A model generated the notes under the pieces. It did not search any database, was not told where the DNA came from, and saw only the letters and a program-made list of their open reading frames with translations. From positions 1,550,001 through 1,614,000 of the forward strand of contig NW_027490124.1 of NCBI RefSeq assembly GCF_050948175.1: a stretch of DNA of 64,000 bases, in the 5' to 3' direction. The position numbers were made by a program, and so were the translations under genes. Below are positions 12,289-26,424 of this stretch, piece by piece. Numbering within the stretch: the first letter of the stretch is position 1; the number at the start of each line of letters is the position of its first letter. The DNA is from Xylocopa sonorina (taxonomy: Eukaryota > Arthropoda > Insecta > Hymenoptera > Apidae).

Positions 12289-13531
12289 CGGTATCCAATG
12301 CGCCGTGGATCCGTGTCCGGAATTGTAGCTGCGTACGGTTGGAACGCTGGAGCGTCGATCGGAATGAGCTTCCAGGCAGGCGAACTCTGGCTGGAAGGTG
12401 CGGGTGTCGGGACAGGACGTTTCTTAACTCGAACGGGACGTATGGCGGCGAAGGTTACCCTGTCAGTAACAGGAACCGCAGTGTAGATCTTCGGATACAC
12501 GGAGGCACTGCCCACGTATTAGCGGACGAGACGACGTAGGAACTCTTTCCTCCCCGCGCGTCGAGTACGCTTCATAGAAAGCTCAGAGTACATCGTGGGT
12601 ACTTGCACACAGGAGGACGACGGCACGCCTAAGCGCTGGTTCTCTCGACCTTACCGGGATCGACCTTAGTTCAAGACACCCTTGTTACGGCAGAGGTGAA
12701 GTAAGAGCGGCTAAGCGTTGGTTCGCTCTAACCGTCCAGCTTCAAGACTGTCGCAGATGAAATAGTGCGAAATAGTAATAATACGCGAGCGTACTCGTGG
12801 AATAGAGTCGAAGGAGATTGTAGTATAATAAAGAGACATCGAATCGGGTAAAATTAGTGTATATTCTATGAATACTATCCTAATAAAAACACTAAGACTA
12901 TGTTACTAAATATGAGTACAAAATGAAATATAGATGAGACTAAGTTATAATAAAGACTCCTCTATGGGAGATGGAATAGAAACGACTGCATTGGAGCTGG
13001 TAGCTCGCTGCAGGATACAGCGGAGGCAGATTCGAACTGCTCGGTTCGGCGTTCGGATTAGAAGCCTCGTATCGGAAGCACGTTCGCCACCTTCTCGGAT
13101 CGTGCCGCGCGCGAGTCTCTGGGCCCACGCGGTGGGGCAGGCGGTGGAGTAGGGCGGCCGCTCGGCCCTCGTGATGGGGCGGCCGGTCGGAGTGGGGTGC
13201 GGCTCACGTTGAGCGTAAGCCGCGAGCGTCAAGTGTGCGCGCGAGCGCATCGCAGATTATCTCTAATCGAACTTAGAATTCGACGTGTGTGTTGTTGTGT
13301 GTATGTACACAGTCGTGTAGCGTGCTTAACCTAAGGTTACACGTATGGAGGGTAAGTATGTGGGTACGTGCTGATGTACTCTACGTCCTTGTAGCTCTGT
13401 CTCCACGTCCAGAGGCGCCGGGACGCAGTGCGGTCCTCGCACGTATGCTGCGGATGCAGATGCTGACGGATGAGCGGCTGCTGGACCTGAAGCACGCCGG
13501 AGGGTGGCAGGCGTCACGCCTGACGTTACCG
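12289..13531. other. Non-satellite island 1, probable transposon remnant of unknown family
   Basis: About 1.24 kb unrelated to the satellite, cut cleanly into it (left end after CATTTACATTC, right end before GTAGACATCTAG). The first 450 bp and the stretch 13,080-13,530 are GC-rich, while 12,770-12,960 is AT-rich with several AATAAA words (12,836, 12,892, 12,949). Short open frames on both strands (for example 12,298-12,486 + and 12,945-13,250 -) show no recognisable domain and look fortuitous. A perfect hairpin CAGGCGT-C-ACGCCTG lies at 13,508-13,522, next to the right edge. The AT/GC zoning, internal direct repeat and poly(A)-signal words would fit an LTR or a non-autonomous element, but I cannot name one. 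Some short words recur in opposite orientation in island 2. Confidence 0.6.
12627..12780 (+). repeat. Imperfect direct repeat of about 80 bp, two copies
   Basis: GCCTAAGCGCTGGTTCTCTC (12,627) recurs as GGCTAAGCGTTGGTTCGCTC (12,709), 82 bp apart. Each is followed by related text (TTCAAGAC, then GCAGA-GTGAA or GCAGATGAA). Such pairs are common in LTR U3 regions, but the function here is unknown. Confidence 0.6.
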
Positions 13532-14790
13532 TAGACATCTAGAATTACTATTCCGTGGCAAGGCAGTTTGGCATTTACATGCTTTTGAAGTGTAGGCGAG
13601 ATATACATAAGACTCCGCAATGAATATTATATCTTATCGTGAGACATAGAAATGAGATGCGATATCGCGTTTTAAGAAGCATTAGAACTCTATTGTTTCG
13701 ATACGTAGACATCTGCAAATGCTACTTCGTAGCAAGGAAGTGTCGCACTTACACTCATATCAAGTGTATGCGAGGTACACATAAGACTTCGCAATGAATA
13801 TTATATCTTATCATGAAACATAGAATTGAGATGCAATATCGCGTTTTACGTTGCATTAGATCTCTACTGCATCGATACTTAGACATCTGCAAACGCTATT
13901 TCCTAGGAAGGAAGTGTCGCATTTACATTCTTTTGAAGCGAATAAAAGGTGTACATGACACTTCGCAATGAATATTATATTTTATCATGAAACATACAAA
14001 TCAGATGCGATATCTCGTTTCGAGAAGCATCAGAACGATATTGCATCAATACGTAGACATCTGCCAACGCTATCTCCGAGATAGGAAGTGTCGCTTATAC
14101 ATAAATTTGAAATGTAGACGAGCAACACATAACACATCGCAATGAGTATTATATCTTATCATGACACATAGAAATGAGATGCGATATCCCGTTTTAAGGA
14201 GCACTAGAACTCTATTGCTACGATATGTAGACATCTGGAAACGCTATTTCCTAGCATGGGAGTGTCGCATTTGCATTCATGTGACGTGTATGCGAGGTAT
14301 ACATGACACTTCGTAATGAATATTATATATTATCATTGAACATAGAAATGAGATGCGATATCGCGTTTTGAGAAGCATTAGAACAATAATGCACGATACG
14401 TAGACATCTACAAACGCTGTTTCCTAGCAAGGAACTGTCGCATTAACATTCACTTGAAGTGCAGACGTGGAATACATAACACTTCGGAATGAATATTATA
14501 TCTTATCATGAGACAAAGGAATGTGATGCGATATCGCGTTTTAAGATGCATTAGAACTCTGTTGCTTCAATACGTAGACATCTGCAAACGCTATTTCCTA
14601 GGAAGGAAGTGTCGCATTTACATTCATTTGAAGTGTATGCGAGGTATACATGACACTTCGCAGTGAATATTATATATTATCATGAAGCATTGAAACGAGA
14701 AGCAATATGGCGATTTAAGAAGCATTAGAACTCTATTGCTTGGATACGTAGACATCTGCAAACGCTATTTCCTAGCAAGGAAGTGTCGCA
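13532..14790 (+). repeat. 174-bp satellite, B-to-A transition
   Basis: Satellite resumes inside a monomer at GTAGACATCTAGAATTACT. The first part still carries B-type marks (CTATTCCGTGG, GAGACATAG), then A-type words take over by about 13,700. No gene is visible. The stretch ends where duplicon copy 2 begins. Confidence 0.92.
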
Positions 14791-17700
14791 TTTACATTCT
14801 TTTGAAGTGAATACGAGGTATACATAACACTGCACAATGAATATTATATCTTACCATGGAACATAGAAATGAGATTCAATATGGCGATTTAAGAAGAATT
14901 ACAACTCTATTGCTTCGATACGTAGACATCCACAAACGCTACTTCCTAGCAAGGAAGTGTCGCATTTACATTCATTTGAAGTATAGACGAGATATACATA
15001 GCACTGCACAATGAATATTATATCTTATCATGAAACATAGAAATGAGATGCGATATCGCGATTTAAGTAACATTAGGACACTATTGCTTCGATACGTAGA
15101 CATCTGCAAACACTATTTCCTAGCAAGGAACTGTCGCATTCACATTCATTTGAAGTGTATGCGAGGTATACATGAAACTTCGCAACGAATATTATATATT
15201 ATCATGAAACATAGATATGAGATGCGATAACGCGAATTAGTATGCTTTAGAAATCTATTGCTTCGATACGTAGACATCTGCCAACGCTATTTCCTAGCAA
15301 GGAAGTGACGCATTTACATTATTTTGAAGTGAGTACTAGGTATACATGACACTTCGCAATGAATATTATATCTTAACATGAAGCATAGAAATGAGATGCG
15401 ACATCGCGTTTTGAGAAGCATTAGAACACTACTGCTTCGATATGGAGACATCTACAAACGCTATTTCCTAACAAGGAAGTGTCGCATTTACATTCTTTTG
15501 AAATGAATACGAGGTAAGCATGACACTTCGCAATGAATATTATATCTTATCACGAAACATAGAAATGAGATGCGATATCGCGATTTAAGAAGCATTAGAA
15601 CACTATTTCTTCGATACGGAGACATCTGTAAACGCTATTTCCTAGCAAGGTATTGTCGCATTTACTTTCTTTTGAAGTGAATACGAGGAATACATAGCAC
15701 TACATAATGAATATCATGTCTTATCATGAAACATAGAAATGAGATGCAATAATGCGATTTAAGAAGCATTAGAACACTATTGCTTCGATACGTAGACATC
15801 TGCACACGCTACTTCCTACAAAGGAAGTGTCGCATTTACATTCTTTTGAAAGGAATACGAGGTATACATGATACTGCACAATGAATATTACATCTTATCA
15901 TGAAGTATAGAAATGAGATGCGATATGGCGATTTTAGACATCTGTTAACGCTACTTCCTAACAAGGAAGTGTCGCATTTACATTCTTTTAAAGGGAATAC
16001 GAGGTATACATAGCACTTCGCAATGAATATTATATCTTATCAAGAAACGTAGATATGTGATGCGATATGACGATTTAAGAAGAATTAGAAATCTACTGCT
16101 TCGATACGTAGACATCTGCAAACGATACTTCCTAGCAAGGAAGTGTCGCATTTACATTCTTTTGAAAGGAATACGAGGTATACATAACACTCCGCAATGA
16201 ATATTATATCTTATCATGAAACATAGGAATGAGGAGCGATTTCGCTTTTTAAGAAGCATTAGAACTCTATTGCTACGATACGTAGACATCTACAAACGCT
16301 ATTTCCTAGCAAGGAAGTGTCGCATTTACATTCATTTGAAGTATAGACGAGATATACATAACACTGCACAATGAATATTATATCTTATCATGAAACATAG
16401 AAATGAGATGCGATATCGCGATTTAAGAAGCATTAGAACTCTATTGCTTCGATACGTAGACATCTGCAAACGCTACTTCCCAGCAAGGAAGTGTCGCATT
16501 TACATTCATTTGAAGTGAATACGAGGTATACATAACACTGCACAATGATTATTATATCTTATCATGAAACAGTGAAATGCGATGCGAAATGGCGAGATAA
16601 GAAGCATTAGCACTCTATTGCTTCGATACGTAGACATCTGGAAACACTATTTCCTAGCATGGAAGTGTCGCATTTACATTCTTTTGAAGTGAATATGAGG
16701 TATTTCTGACACATCGCAATTAATATTATATCATATCATGAAACAAAGAAATGACATGCGGTATCTCGTTTTAAGAAGCATTAGAACTCTATTGCTTCGA
16801 TAGGTAGACATCTGCAAACACTATTTCCTAGCAAGGAAGTGTCGCATTTACATTCATTTGAAGTGTATGCGAGGTATACATAACACTTCGCAATGAATAT
16901 TATATCTTATCATGAAACATAGAAGTGAGATGCGATATCTCGTTCTAAGCAGCATTAGAACTCTATTGCGTCGATACGTAGACATCTGCAAGCGCTATTT
17001 CCTAGCTTGGAAGTTTCGCATTTACATTCATTTGAAGTGTGTGTGAGGTATACATGACACTTCGCAATGAATATTATATCTTATCATGAAACATAGAAGT
17101 GAGATGCGATATCGCGTTCTAAGAAGCATTAGAACTCTATTGCTACGATACGTAGACATCTGCAAAGGCTATTTCCTAGCATGGAAGGGTCGCATTTACA
17201 ATCTTTTGAAGTGAGTACGAGGTATACATAACACTCCATAATGAATATTATATCTTATCAAGAAACATAGCAGTGAGATGCGATATCGCGTTTTAAGAAG
17301 CATTAGAACTCTATTGCTACGATACGTAGACATCTGCAAACGCTATTTCCTAGCATGGAAGTGTCGCATTTACATTCATTTGAAGTGAATACGAGGTATA
17401 CATGACACTTCGCAATGAATATTATATCTTATCATGAAACATAGAAATGAGATGCGATATCGTGTTTTAAGAAGCATTAGAGCTCTATTGCTTCGATACA
17501 TAGACATCTGCAAACGCTATTTCCTAGCATTACACTTACATTCCACTTACATTCCACTGAAGTGAATACGAGGTATACATAACACTCCACAATGAATATT
17601 ATATCCTATCACGAAACATAGAAATGAAATGCGGCATCTCGTTTTAAGACGCATTAGGACTCTATTGCTAAGATACGTAGACATCTGCAAACGCTATTTC

Positions 17701-19197
17701 CTAGCATGGTAGTGTCATATTTACATTCTTTTGAAGTGAATACGAGGTATACATGACACTTCGCAATGAATATTATATCTTATCATGAAATATAGAAGTG
17801 AGATGCGATATCGCGTTCTAAGAAGCATTAGAACTCTATTGCTACGATACGTAGACATCTGCAAACGCTATTTCCTAGCATGGAAGTGTCTTATTTACAT
17901 TCTTTTGAAGTGAATACGAGGTATACATGACACTTCGCAATGAATATTATATCTTATCATGAAACATAGAAGTGAGATGCGATATCGCGTTCTAAGAAGC
18001 ATTAAAACTCTATTGCTGCGATACGTAGACATCTGCAAACGCTATTTCCTAGCATGGAAGTGTCGCATTTACATTCTTTTGAAGTGAATACGAGATATGC
18101 ATGACACTTCGCAATGAATATTATATCTTATCATGAAACATAGGAATGAGGTGCTATATCGCGTTTTGAAAAGCATTAGAACTCTATTGCTAATATGCAT
18201 AGACATCTGCAAACTCTATTTCCTAGCATTACACTTACATTCCACTTACATTCCACTGAAGTGAATACGAGGTATACATAACACTCCACAATGAATATTA
18301 TATCCTCTCACGAAACATAGAAATGACATGCGGCATATCGTTTTAAGACGCATTAGAACTCTATTGCTACGATACGTAGACATCTGCACACGCTATTTCC
18401 TAGCATGGAAGTGTTTTATTTACGTTCTTCTGAAGTGAATACGAGGTATACATGACACTTCGCAATGAATATTATATCTTATCATGAAACATAGGAATGA
18501 GGTGCTATATCGCGTTTTGAGAAGCATTAGAGCTCTATTGCTACGATACGTAGACATCTGCAAACGCTATTTCCTAGCATGGAAGTGTCGCATTTACATT
18601 CATTTGAAGTGAATACGAGGTATACATGACGCTTCGCAATGAATATTACACCTTATCATGAAACATAGAAGAGAGATGCGATATCGCGTTTTAGGAAGCA
18701 TTGGAACTCTATTGCTGCGATACGTAGACATCTGCAAACGCTATTTCCTAGCATGGAAGTGTCGCATTTACATTCTTTTGATGTGAATACGAGATATACA
18801 TGACACTTCGCAATGAATATTATATCTTATCATGAAACATAGCAGTGAGATGCGATATCGCGTTTTAAGAAGCATTAGAACTCTATTGCTACGATACGCA
18901 GACATCTGCAAACGCTGTTTCCTAGCATGGAGGTGTCGCATTTACATTCATTTGAAGTGAATACGAGGTATACATGACACTTCGAAATGAATATTATACC
19001 TTATCATGATACATAGAAGAGTGATGCGATATCGCGTTTTAGGAAGCATTGGATCTCTATTGCTGCGATACGTAGACATCTGCAAACGCTATTTCCTAGC
19101 AAGGAAGTGTCGCATTTACATTCTTTTCAAGTGAATACGAGGTATACATGGCACTTCGCAATGAATATTATACCTTATCATGAAACATAGAAGAGTG
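14791..19197 (+). repeat. Long satellite duplicon, copy 2
   Basis: Near-identical to 1-4,755 (see that entry). It lacks the two monomers that occupy about 2,120-2,478 in copy 1, with the junction at about 16,910-16,921. It includes the same 32-bp-deleted monomer (about 15,935) and the same 11-bp-duplicated variants. Together the copies form direct repeats enclosing the B-type island, the retroelement relic and island 1. Confidence 0.9.
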
Positions 19198-19544
19198 ATG
19201 CGATATCGCGTTTTAGGAAGCATTGGATCTCTATTGCCTCGACGCGTAGACATCTGCAGACGCTATTTCCTAGCATGGAAGTGTCGCATTTACATTCTTT
19301 TGAAGTGAATACGAGGTATACCTGACACTTCGCGATGAATATTATATCTTATCACGAAACATATAAATGAGATGCGATATCGCGATTTAAGAAGCATTAG
19401 AACTCTATTGCTACGATACGTAGACATCTGAATACGCCATTTCCTAGCAAGGAAGTGTCGCATTTACATTCGTTTGGAGGGAATACGAGGTATACATGAC
19501 ACTTCGCAATGAATATTATATCTTATCATGTAACATAGAAGAGA

Positions 19545-22500
19545 GATGCGATATCGCGTTTTAGGAAGCATTGGAACTCTATTGCTGCGATACGTAGACA
19601 TCTGCAAACGCTATTTCCTAGCATGGAAGTGTCGCATTTACATTCTTTTGAAGTGAATACGAGGCATACATGACACTTCGCAATGAATATTATATCCTAT
19701 CATGAAACATAGTAATGAGGTGCTATATCGCGTTTTGAAAAGCATTAGAACCCTATTGTTTCGACACGTAGTCATCTGGAAACGCTATTTCCTAGCAAGG
19801 AAGTGTCGCATTTACATCCTTTTGAAGTGAATACGAGGTATACATGACACTTCGCAATGAATATTATATCTGATCATGAAACATAGAAATGAGATGCGAC
19901 ATCTCGTTTTAAGAAGCATTAGAACTCTGTTGCTACGATACGCAGACATCTGCAAACGCTATTTCCTAGCATGGAAGTATCTTATTTACGTTCTTTTGAA
20001 GTGAATACGAGGTATACATGACACTTCGCAATGAATATTATATCTTATCGTGAAACATAGAAGTGAGATGCTATATCGCGTTCTAAGAAGCACTAGAACT
20101 CTATTGCTACGATACGTAGACATCTGCAAACGCTATTTCCTAGGATGGATGGGTCGCATTTACATTCTTTTGAAGTGAGTACGAGGTATACATGACACTC
20201 CATAATGAATATTATATCTTCACATGAAGCATGGCAGTGAGATGCGATATCGCGTTTTAAGAACCATTAGAACTCTATTGCTACGACACGTAGACATCTG
20301 CAAACGCTATTTCCTAGCATGGAAGTGTCGCATTTACATTCGTTTGAAGTGAATACGAGATATACATGACACTTCGCAATGAATATTATATCTTATCATG
20401 AAACATAGCAGTGAGATGCGATATCGCGTTTTAAGAAGCATTAGAACTCTATTGCTACGATACGTAGACATCTGCAAACGCTATTTCCTGGCATGGAAGT
20501 GTCGCATTTACATTCATTTGAAGTGAATACGAGGTATACATGACACTTCGTAATGAATATTATACCTTATCATGAAACATAGAGGAGTGATGCGATATCG
20601 CGTTTTAGGAAGCATTGGATCTCTATTGCTGCGATACGTAGACATCTGCAAACGCTATTTCCTAGCATGGAAGTGTCTTATTTACGTTCTTTTGAAGTGA
20701 ATACGAGGTATACATGACAATTCGCAATGAATATTATATCTTATCTTGAAACATAGATGTGAGATGCGATATCGCGTTTTAAGAAGCATTGGAACTCTAT
20801 TGCTACGATACGTAGACATCTGCAAACGCTATTTCCTAGCATGGAAGTGTCGCATTTACATTCATTTGAAGTGAATACGAGGTATACATAACACTTCGTA
20901 ATGAATATTATACCTTATCATGAAACATAGAAGAGTGATGCGATATCGCGTTTTAGGAAGCATTGGAACTCTATTGCTGCGATACGTAGACATCTACAAA
21001 CGCAATTTCCTAGCATGGAAGTGTCGCATTTACATTCTTTTGAAGTGAATACGAGGTATACATGACACTTCGCAATGAATATTATATCCTATCATGAAAC
21101 ATAGTAATGAGGTGCTATATCGCGTTTTGAGAAGCATTAGAACCCTATTGTTTCGACACGTAGTCATCTGGAAACGCTATTTCCTAGCAAGGAAGTGTCG
21201 CATTTACATCCTTTTGAAGTGAATACGAGGTATACATGACACTTCGCAATGAATATTATATCTGATCATGAAACATAGAAATGAGATGCGACATCTCGTT
21301 TTAAGAAGCATTAGAAATCTGTTGCTACGATACGCAGACATCTGCAAACGCTATTTCCTAGCATGGAAGTATCTTATTTACGTTCTTTTGAAGTGAATAC
21401 GAGGTATACATGACACTTCGCAATGAATATTATATCTTATCGTGAAACATAGAAGTGAGATGCTATATCGCGTTCTAAGAAGCACTAGAACTCTATTGCT
21501 ACGATACGTAGACATCTGCAAACGCTATTTCCTAGGATGGATGGGTCGCATTTACATTCTTTTGAAGTGAGTACGAGGTATACATGACACTCCATAATGA
21601 ATATTATATCTTCACATGAAGCATGGCAGTGAGATGCGATATCGCGTTTTAAGAACCATTAGAACTCTATTGCTACGACACGTAGACATCTGCAAACGCT
21701 ATTTCCTAGCATGGAAGTGTCGCATTTACATTCGTTTGAAGTGAATACGAGATATACATGACACTTCGCAATGAATATTATATCTTATCATGAAACATAG
21801 CAGTGAGATGCGATATCGCGTTTTAAGAAGCATTAGAACTCTATTGCTACGATACGTAGACATCTGCAAACGCTATTTCCTAGCATGGAAGTGTCGCATT
21901 TACATTCATTTGAAGTGAATACGAGGTATACATGACACTTCGTAATGAATATTATACCTTATCATGAAACATAGAGGAGTGATGCGATATCGCGTTTTAG
22001 GAAGCATTGGATCTCTATTGCTGCGATACGTAGACATCTGCAAACGCTATTTCCTAGCATGGAAGTGTCTTATTTACGTTCTTTTGAAGTGAATACGAGG
22101 TATACATGACAATTCGCAATGAATATTATATCTTATCTTGAAACATAGATGTGAGATGCGATATCGCGTTTTAAGAAGCATTGGAACTCTATTGCTACGA
22201 TACGTAGACATCTGCAAACGCTATTTCCTAGCATGGAAGTGTCGCATTTACATTCATTTGAAGTGAATACGAGGTATACATAACACTTCGTAATGAATAT
22301 TATACCTTATCATGAAACATAGAAGAGTGATGCGATATCGCGTTTTAGGAAGCATTGGAACTCTATTGCTGCGATACGTAGACATCTACAAACGCAATTT
22401 CCTAGCATGGAAGTGTCGCATTTACATTCTTTTGAAGTGAATACGAGGTATACATGACACTTCGCAATGAATATTATATCCTATCATGAAACATAGTAAT

Positions 22501-23118
22501 GAGGTGCTATATCGCGTTTTGAGAAGCATTAGAACCCTATTGTTTCGACACGTAGTCATCTGGAAACGCTATTTCCTAGCAAGGAAGTGTCGCATTTACA
22601 TCCTTTTGAAGTGAATACGAGGTATACATGACACTTCGCAATGAATATTATATCTGATCATGAAACATAGAAATGAGATGCGACATCTCGTTTTAAGAAG
22701 CATTAGAAATCTGTTGCTACGATACGCAGACATCTGCAAACGCTATTTCCTAGCATGGAAGTATCTTATTTACGTTCTTTTGAAGTGAATACGAGGTATA
22801 CATGACACTTCGCAATGAATATTATATCTTATCGTGAAACATAGAAGTGAGATGCGATATCGCGTTCTAAGAAGCACTAGAACTCTATTGCTACGATACG
22901 TAGACATCTGCAAACGCTATTTCCTAGGATGGATGGGTCGCATTTACATTCTTTTGAAGTGAGTACGAGGTATACATGACACTCCATAATGAATATTATA
23001 TCTTCACATGAAGCATGGCAGTGAGATGCGATATCGCGTTTTAAGAACCATTAGAACTCTATTGCTACGACACGTAGACATCTGCAAACGCTATTTCCTA
23101 GCATGGAAGTGTCGCATT
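19545..23118 (+). repeat. 8-monomer higher-order repeat (1,392 bp), about 2.5 copies
   Basis: Units run about 19,545-20,936, 20,937-22,328 and a partial 22,329-23,118. Corresponding positions differ by exactly 1,392 bp (8 x 174). Only a few differences are visible between units, for example TTTTGAAAAG/TTTTGAGAAG, AACTCTGTTG/AAATCTGTTG and CCTGGCATGG/CCTAGCATGG. Neighbouring monomers inside a unit differ much more than equivalent monomers in successive units, which is the definition of a higher-order repeat. Boundaries are arbitrary to within a monomer. Confidence 0.92.
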
Positions 23119-24074
23119 TTCATTCATTTGAAGTGAATACGAGGTATACATGACGCTTCGCAATGAATATTATACCTTATCATGAAACATAGAAGAGAGA
23201 TGCGATATCGCGCTTTAGGAAGCATTGGAACTCTATTGCTGCGATACGTAGACATCTGCAAACGCTATTTCCTAGCATGGAAGCGTCGCATTTACATTCG
23301 TTTGAAGTGAATACGAGATATACATGACACTTCGCAATGAATATTATATCTTATCATGAAACATAGAAGTGAGATGCGATATGGCATTTTAAGAATCATT
23401 AGAACCCTATTGTTTCGACACGTAGTCATCTGGAAACGCTATTTCCTAGCAAGGAAGTGTCGCATTTACATCCTTTTGAAGTGAATACGAGGTATACATG
23501 ACACTTCGCAATGAATATTATATCTGATCATGAAACATAGAAATGAGATGCGACATCTCGTTTTAAGAAGCATTAGAACTCTATTGCTACGATACGTAGA
23601 CATCTGCAAACGCTATTTCCTAGGATGGGAGGGTCGCATTTACATTCTTTTGAAGTGAGTACGAGGTATACATAACACACCATAATGAATATTATTTCTT
23701 CTCATGAAACATAGGAGAGAGATGCGATATCGCGTTTTAGGAAGCATTGGAACTCTATTGCTGCGATACGTAGACATCTGCAAACGCTATTTCCTAGCAT
23801 GGAAGTGTCGCATTTACATTCGTTTGAAGTGAACACGAGATATACATGACACTTCGCAATGAATATTATATCTTATCAAGAAACATAGATGTGAGATGCG
23901 ATATGGCATTTTAAGAATCATTAGAACCCTATTGTTTCGACACGTAGTCATCTGGAAACGCTATTTCCTAGCAAGGAAGTGTCGCATTTACATCCTTTTG
24001 AAGTGAATACGAGGTATACATGACACTTCGCAATGAATATTATATCTGATCATGAAACATAGAAATGAGATGCG
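22423..24074 (+). repeat. Satellite duplicon, copy 1 (offset 4,002 bp)
   Basis: Matches 26,425-28,076 at an offset of 4,002 bp (23 monomers). The marker monomers at 22,543, 23,413 and 23,935 correspond to 26,545, 27,415 and 27,937. It ends where GATGCGATATCG here becomes GATGCGACATCT in the other copy. The adjoining left part (22,067-23,079) also recurs at 25,373-26,385, at an offset of 3,306 (19 monomers). Confidence 0.88.
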
Positions 24075-24860
24075 ATATCGCGATCTAAGAAGCATTAGAA
24101 CTCTATTGCTGTGATACGTAGGCATCTGCAAACGCTATGCCCTAGCAAGGAATAGCCGCATTTACATTCTTTTGATGTGAATACGAGGTATACATGACAC
24201 TTCGCAATGAATATTATATCTTATAATGAAACATAGAATTGAGATGGGATATCGCGTTTTAAGAAGTACTAGAACTCTATTTCCTTGACGCGTAGACATC
24301 TGCAGACGCTATTTCCTAGCATGGAAGTGTCGCATTTACATTCTTTTGAAGTGAATACGAGATATACATGACACTTCGCGATGAATATTGTATCTTATCA
24401 CGAAACATATAAATGAGATGCGATATCGCGTTTTAAGAAGCATTAGAGCTCTATTGCCTCGACCCGTAGACAGCTGCATACGCTATTTCCTAGCACGGAA
24501 GTGTCACATTTACATTCTTTTGAAGTAAATACGAGGTGTACATGACACTTCGCAATGAATATTATATCTTATCAGGAACCATAGAAATGAGATGCTATAA
24601 CGCGTTGTGAGAAGCATTAGAACTCTATTGCTACGATATGTAGACATCTGCAATCGCTATTTCCTAGCAACCAATAGTCGCATTTACATTCTTTTGAAGT
24701 GAATTCGAGGTTTACATGACACTTCGGAATGAATATTATAACTTATTACAAAACATAGAAATGAGATGCGATATCGCGATCTAAGAAGCATTAGAACTCT
24801 ATTGCTACGATACGTAGGCATCTGCAAACGCTATGCTCTAGCAAGGAATAGTCGCATTTA

Positions 24861-25363
24861 CATTCTTCTGATGTGAATACGAGGTATACATGACACTTCG
24901 CAATGAATATTATATCTTATCATGTAACATAGAAGAGAGATGCGATTTCGCGTTTCAAGAAGCATTAGAACTCTATGGCCTCAATGCAGAGACATCTGCA
25001 AACGCTATTTCCTAGCATGGAAGTGTCGCACTTACGTTCTTTTGAAGTGAATGCGACGTATACATGACACTTCGCAATGAACATCATTTCTTATCACGAA
25101 ACATATAAATGAGGTGTCATATCGCGATATAAGTAGCATTAGAACGCTATTGCTGCGATATGTAGACATCTGCAAACGCTATTTCCTAGCAAGCAATAAT
25201 CGCATTTACATTCTTTTGAAGTGAATACGAGGTATACATGACACTTCGCAATGAATATTATATCTTATCACGGAACATGGAAATGAGATGCGATATCGCG
25301 TTTTAAGAAGCATTAGAACCCTATTGCCTCGATGCGGAGATATCTGCAAAGGCTATTTCCTAT
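24861..25363 (+). repeat. Three-monomer duplicon, copy 1 (offset 3,480 bp)
   Basis: About 500 bp repeated at 28,341-28,843, an offset of 20 monomers. It is marked by the unusual words CTCAATGCAGAGACATC, AACATCATTTC and AGCAATAATCGC. It directly precedes the jump into the copy of 22,067 onwards. Confidence 0.88.
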
Positions 25364-26424
25364 CATGGAAGTGTCTTATTTACGTTCTTTTGAAGTGAAT
25401 ACGAGGTATACATGACAATTCGCAATGAATATTATATCTTATCTTGAAACATAGATGTGAGATGCGATATCGCGTTTTAAGAAGCATTGGAACTCTATTG
25501 CTACGATACGTAGACATCTGCAAACGCTATTTCCTAGCATGGAAGTGTCGCATTTACATTCATTTGAAGTGAATACGAGGTATACATAACACTTCGTAAT
25601 GAATATTATACCTTATCATGAAACATAGAAGAGTGATGCGATATCGCGTTTTAGGAAGCATTGGAACTCTATTGCTGCGATACGTAGACATCTACAAACG
25701 CAATTTCCTAGCATGGAAGTGTCGCATTTACATTCTTTTGAAGTGAATACGAGGTATACATGACACTTCGCAATGAATATTATATCCTATCATGAAACAT
25801 AGTAATGAGGTGCTATATCGCGTTTTGAGAAGCATTAGAACCCTATTGTTTCGACACGTAGTCATCTGGAAACGCTATTTCCTAGCAAGGAAGTGTCGCA
25901 TTTACATCCTTTTGAAGTGAATACGAGGTATACATGACACTTCGCAATGAATATTATATCTGATCATGAAACATAGAAATGAGATGCGACATCTCGTTTT
26001 AAGAAGCATTAGAAATCTGTTGCTACGATACGCAGACATCTGCAAACGCTATTTCCTAGCATGGAAGTATCTTATTTACGTTCTTTTGAAGTGAATACGA
26101 GGTATACATGACACTTCGCAATGAATATTATATCTTATCGTGAAACATAGAAGTGAGATGCGATATCGCGTTCTAAGAAGCACTAGAACTCTATTGCTAC
26201 GATACGTAGACATCTGCAAACGCTATTTCCTAGGATGGATGGGTCGCATTTACATTCTTTTGAAGTGAGTACGAGGTATACATGACACTCCATAATGAAT
26301 ATTATATCTTCACATGAAGCATGGCAGTGAGATGCGATATCGCGTTTTAAGAACCATTAGAACTCTATTGCTACGACACGTAGTCATCTGGAAACGCTAT
26401 TTCCTAGCAAGGAAGTGTCGCATT

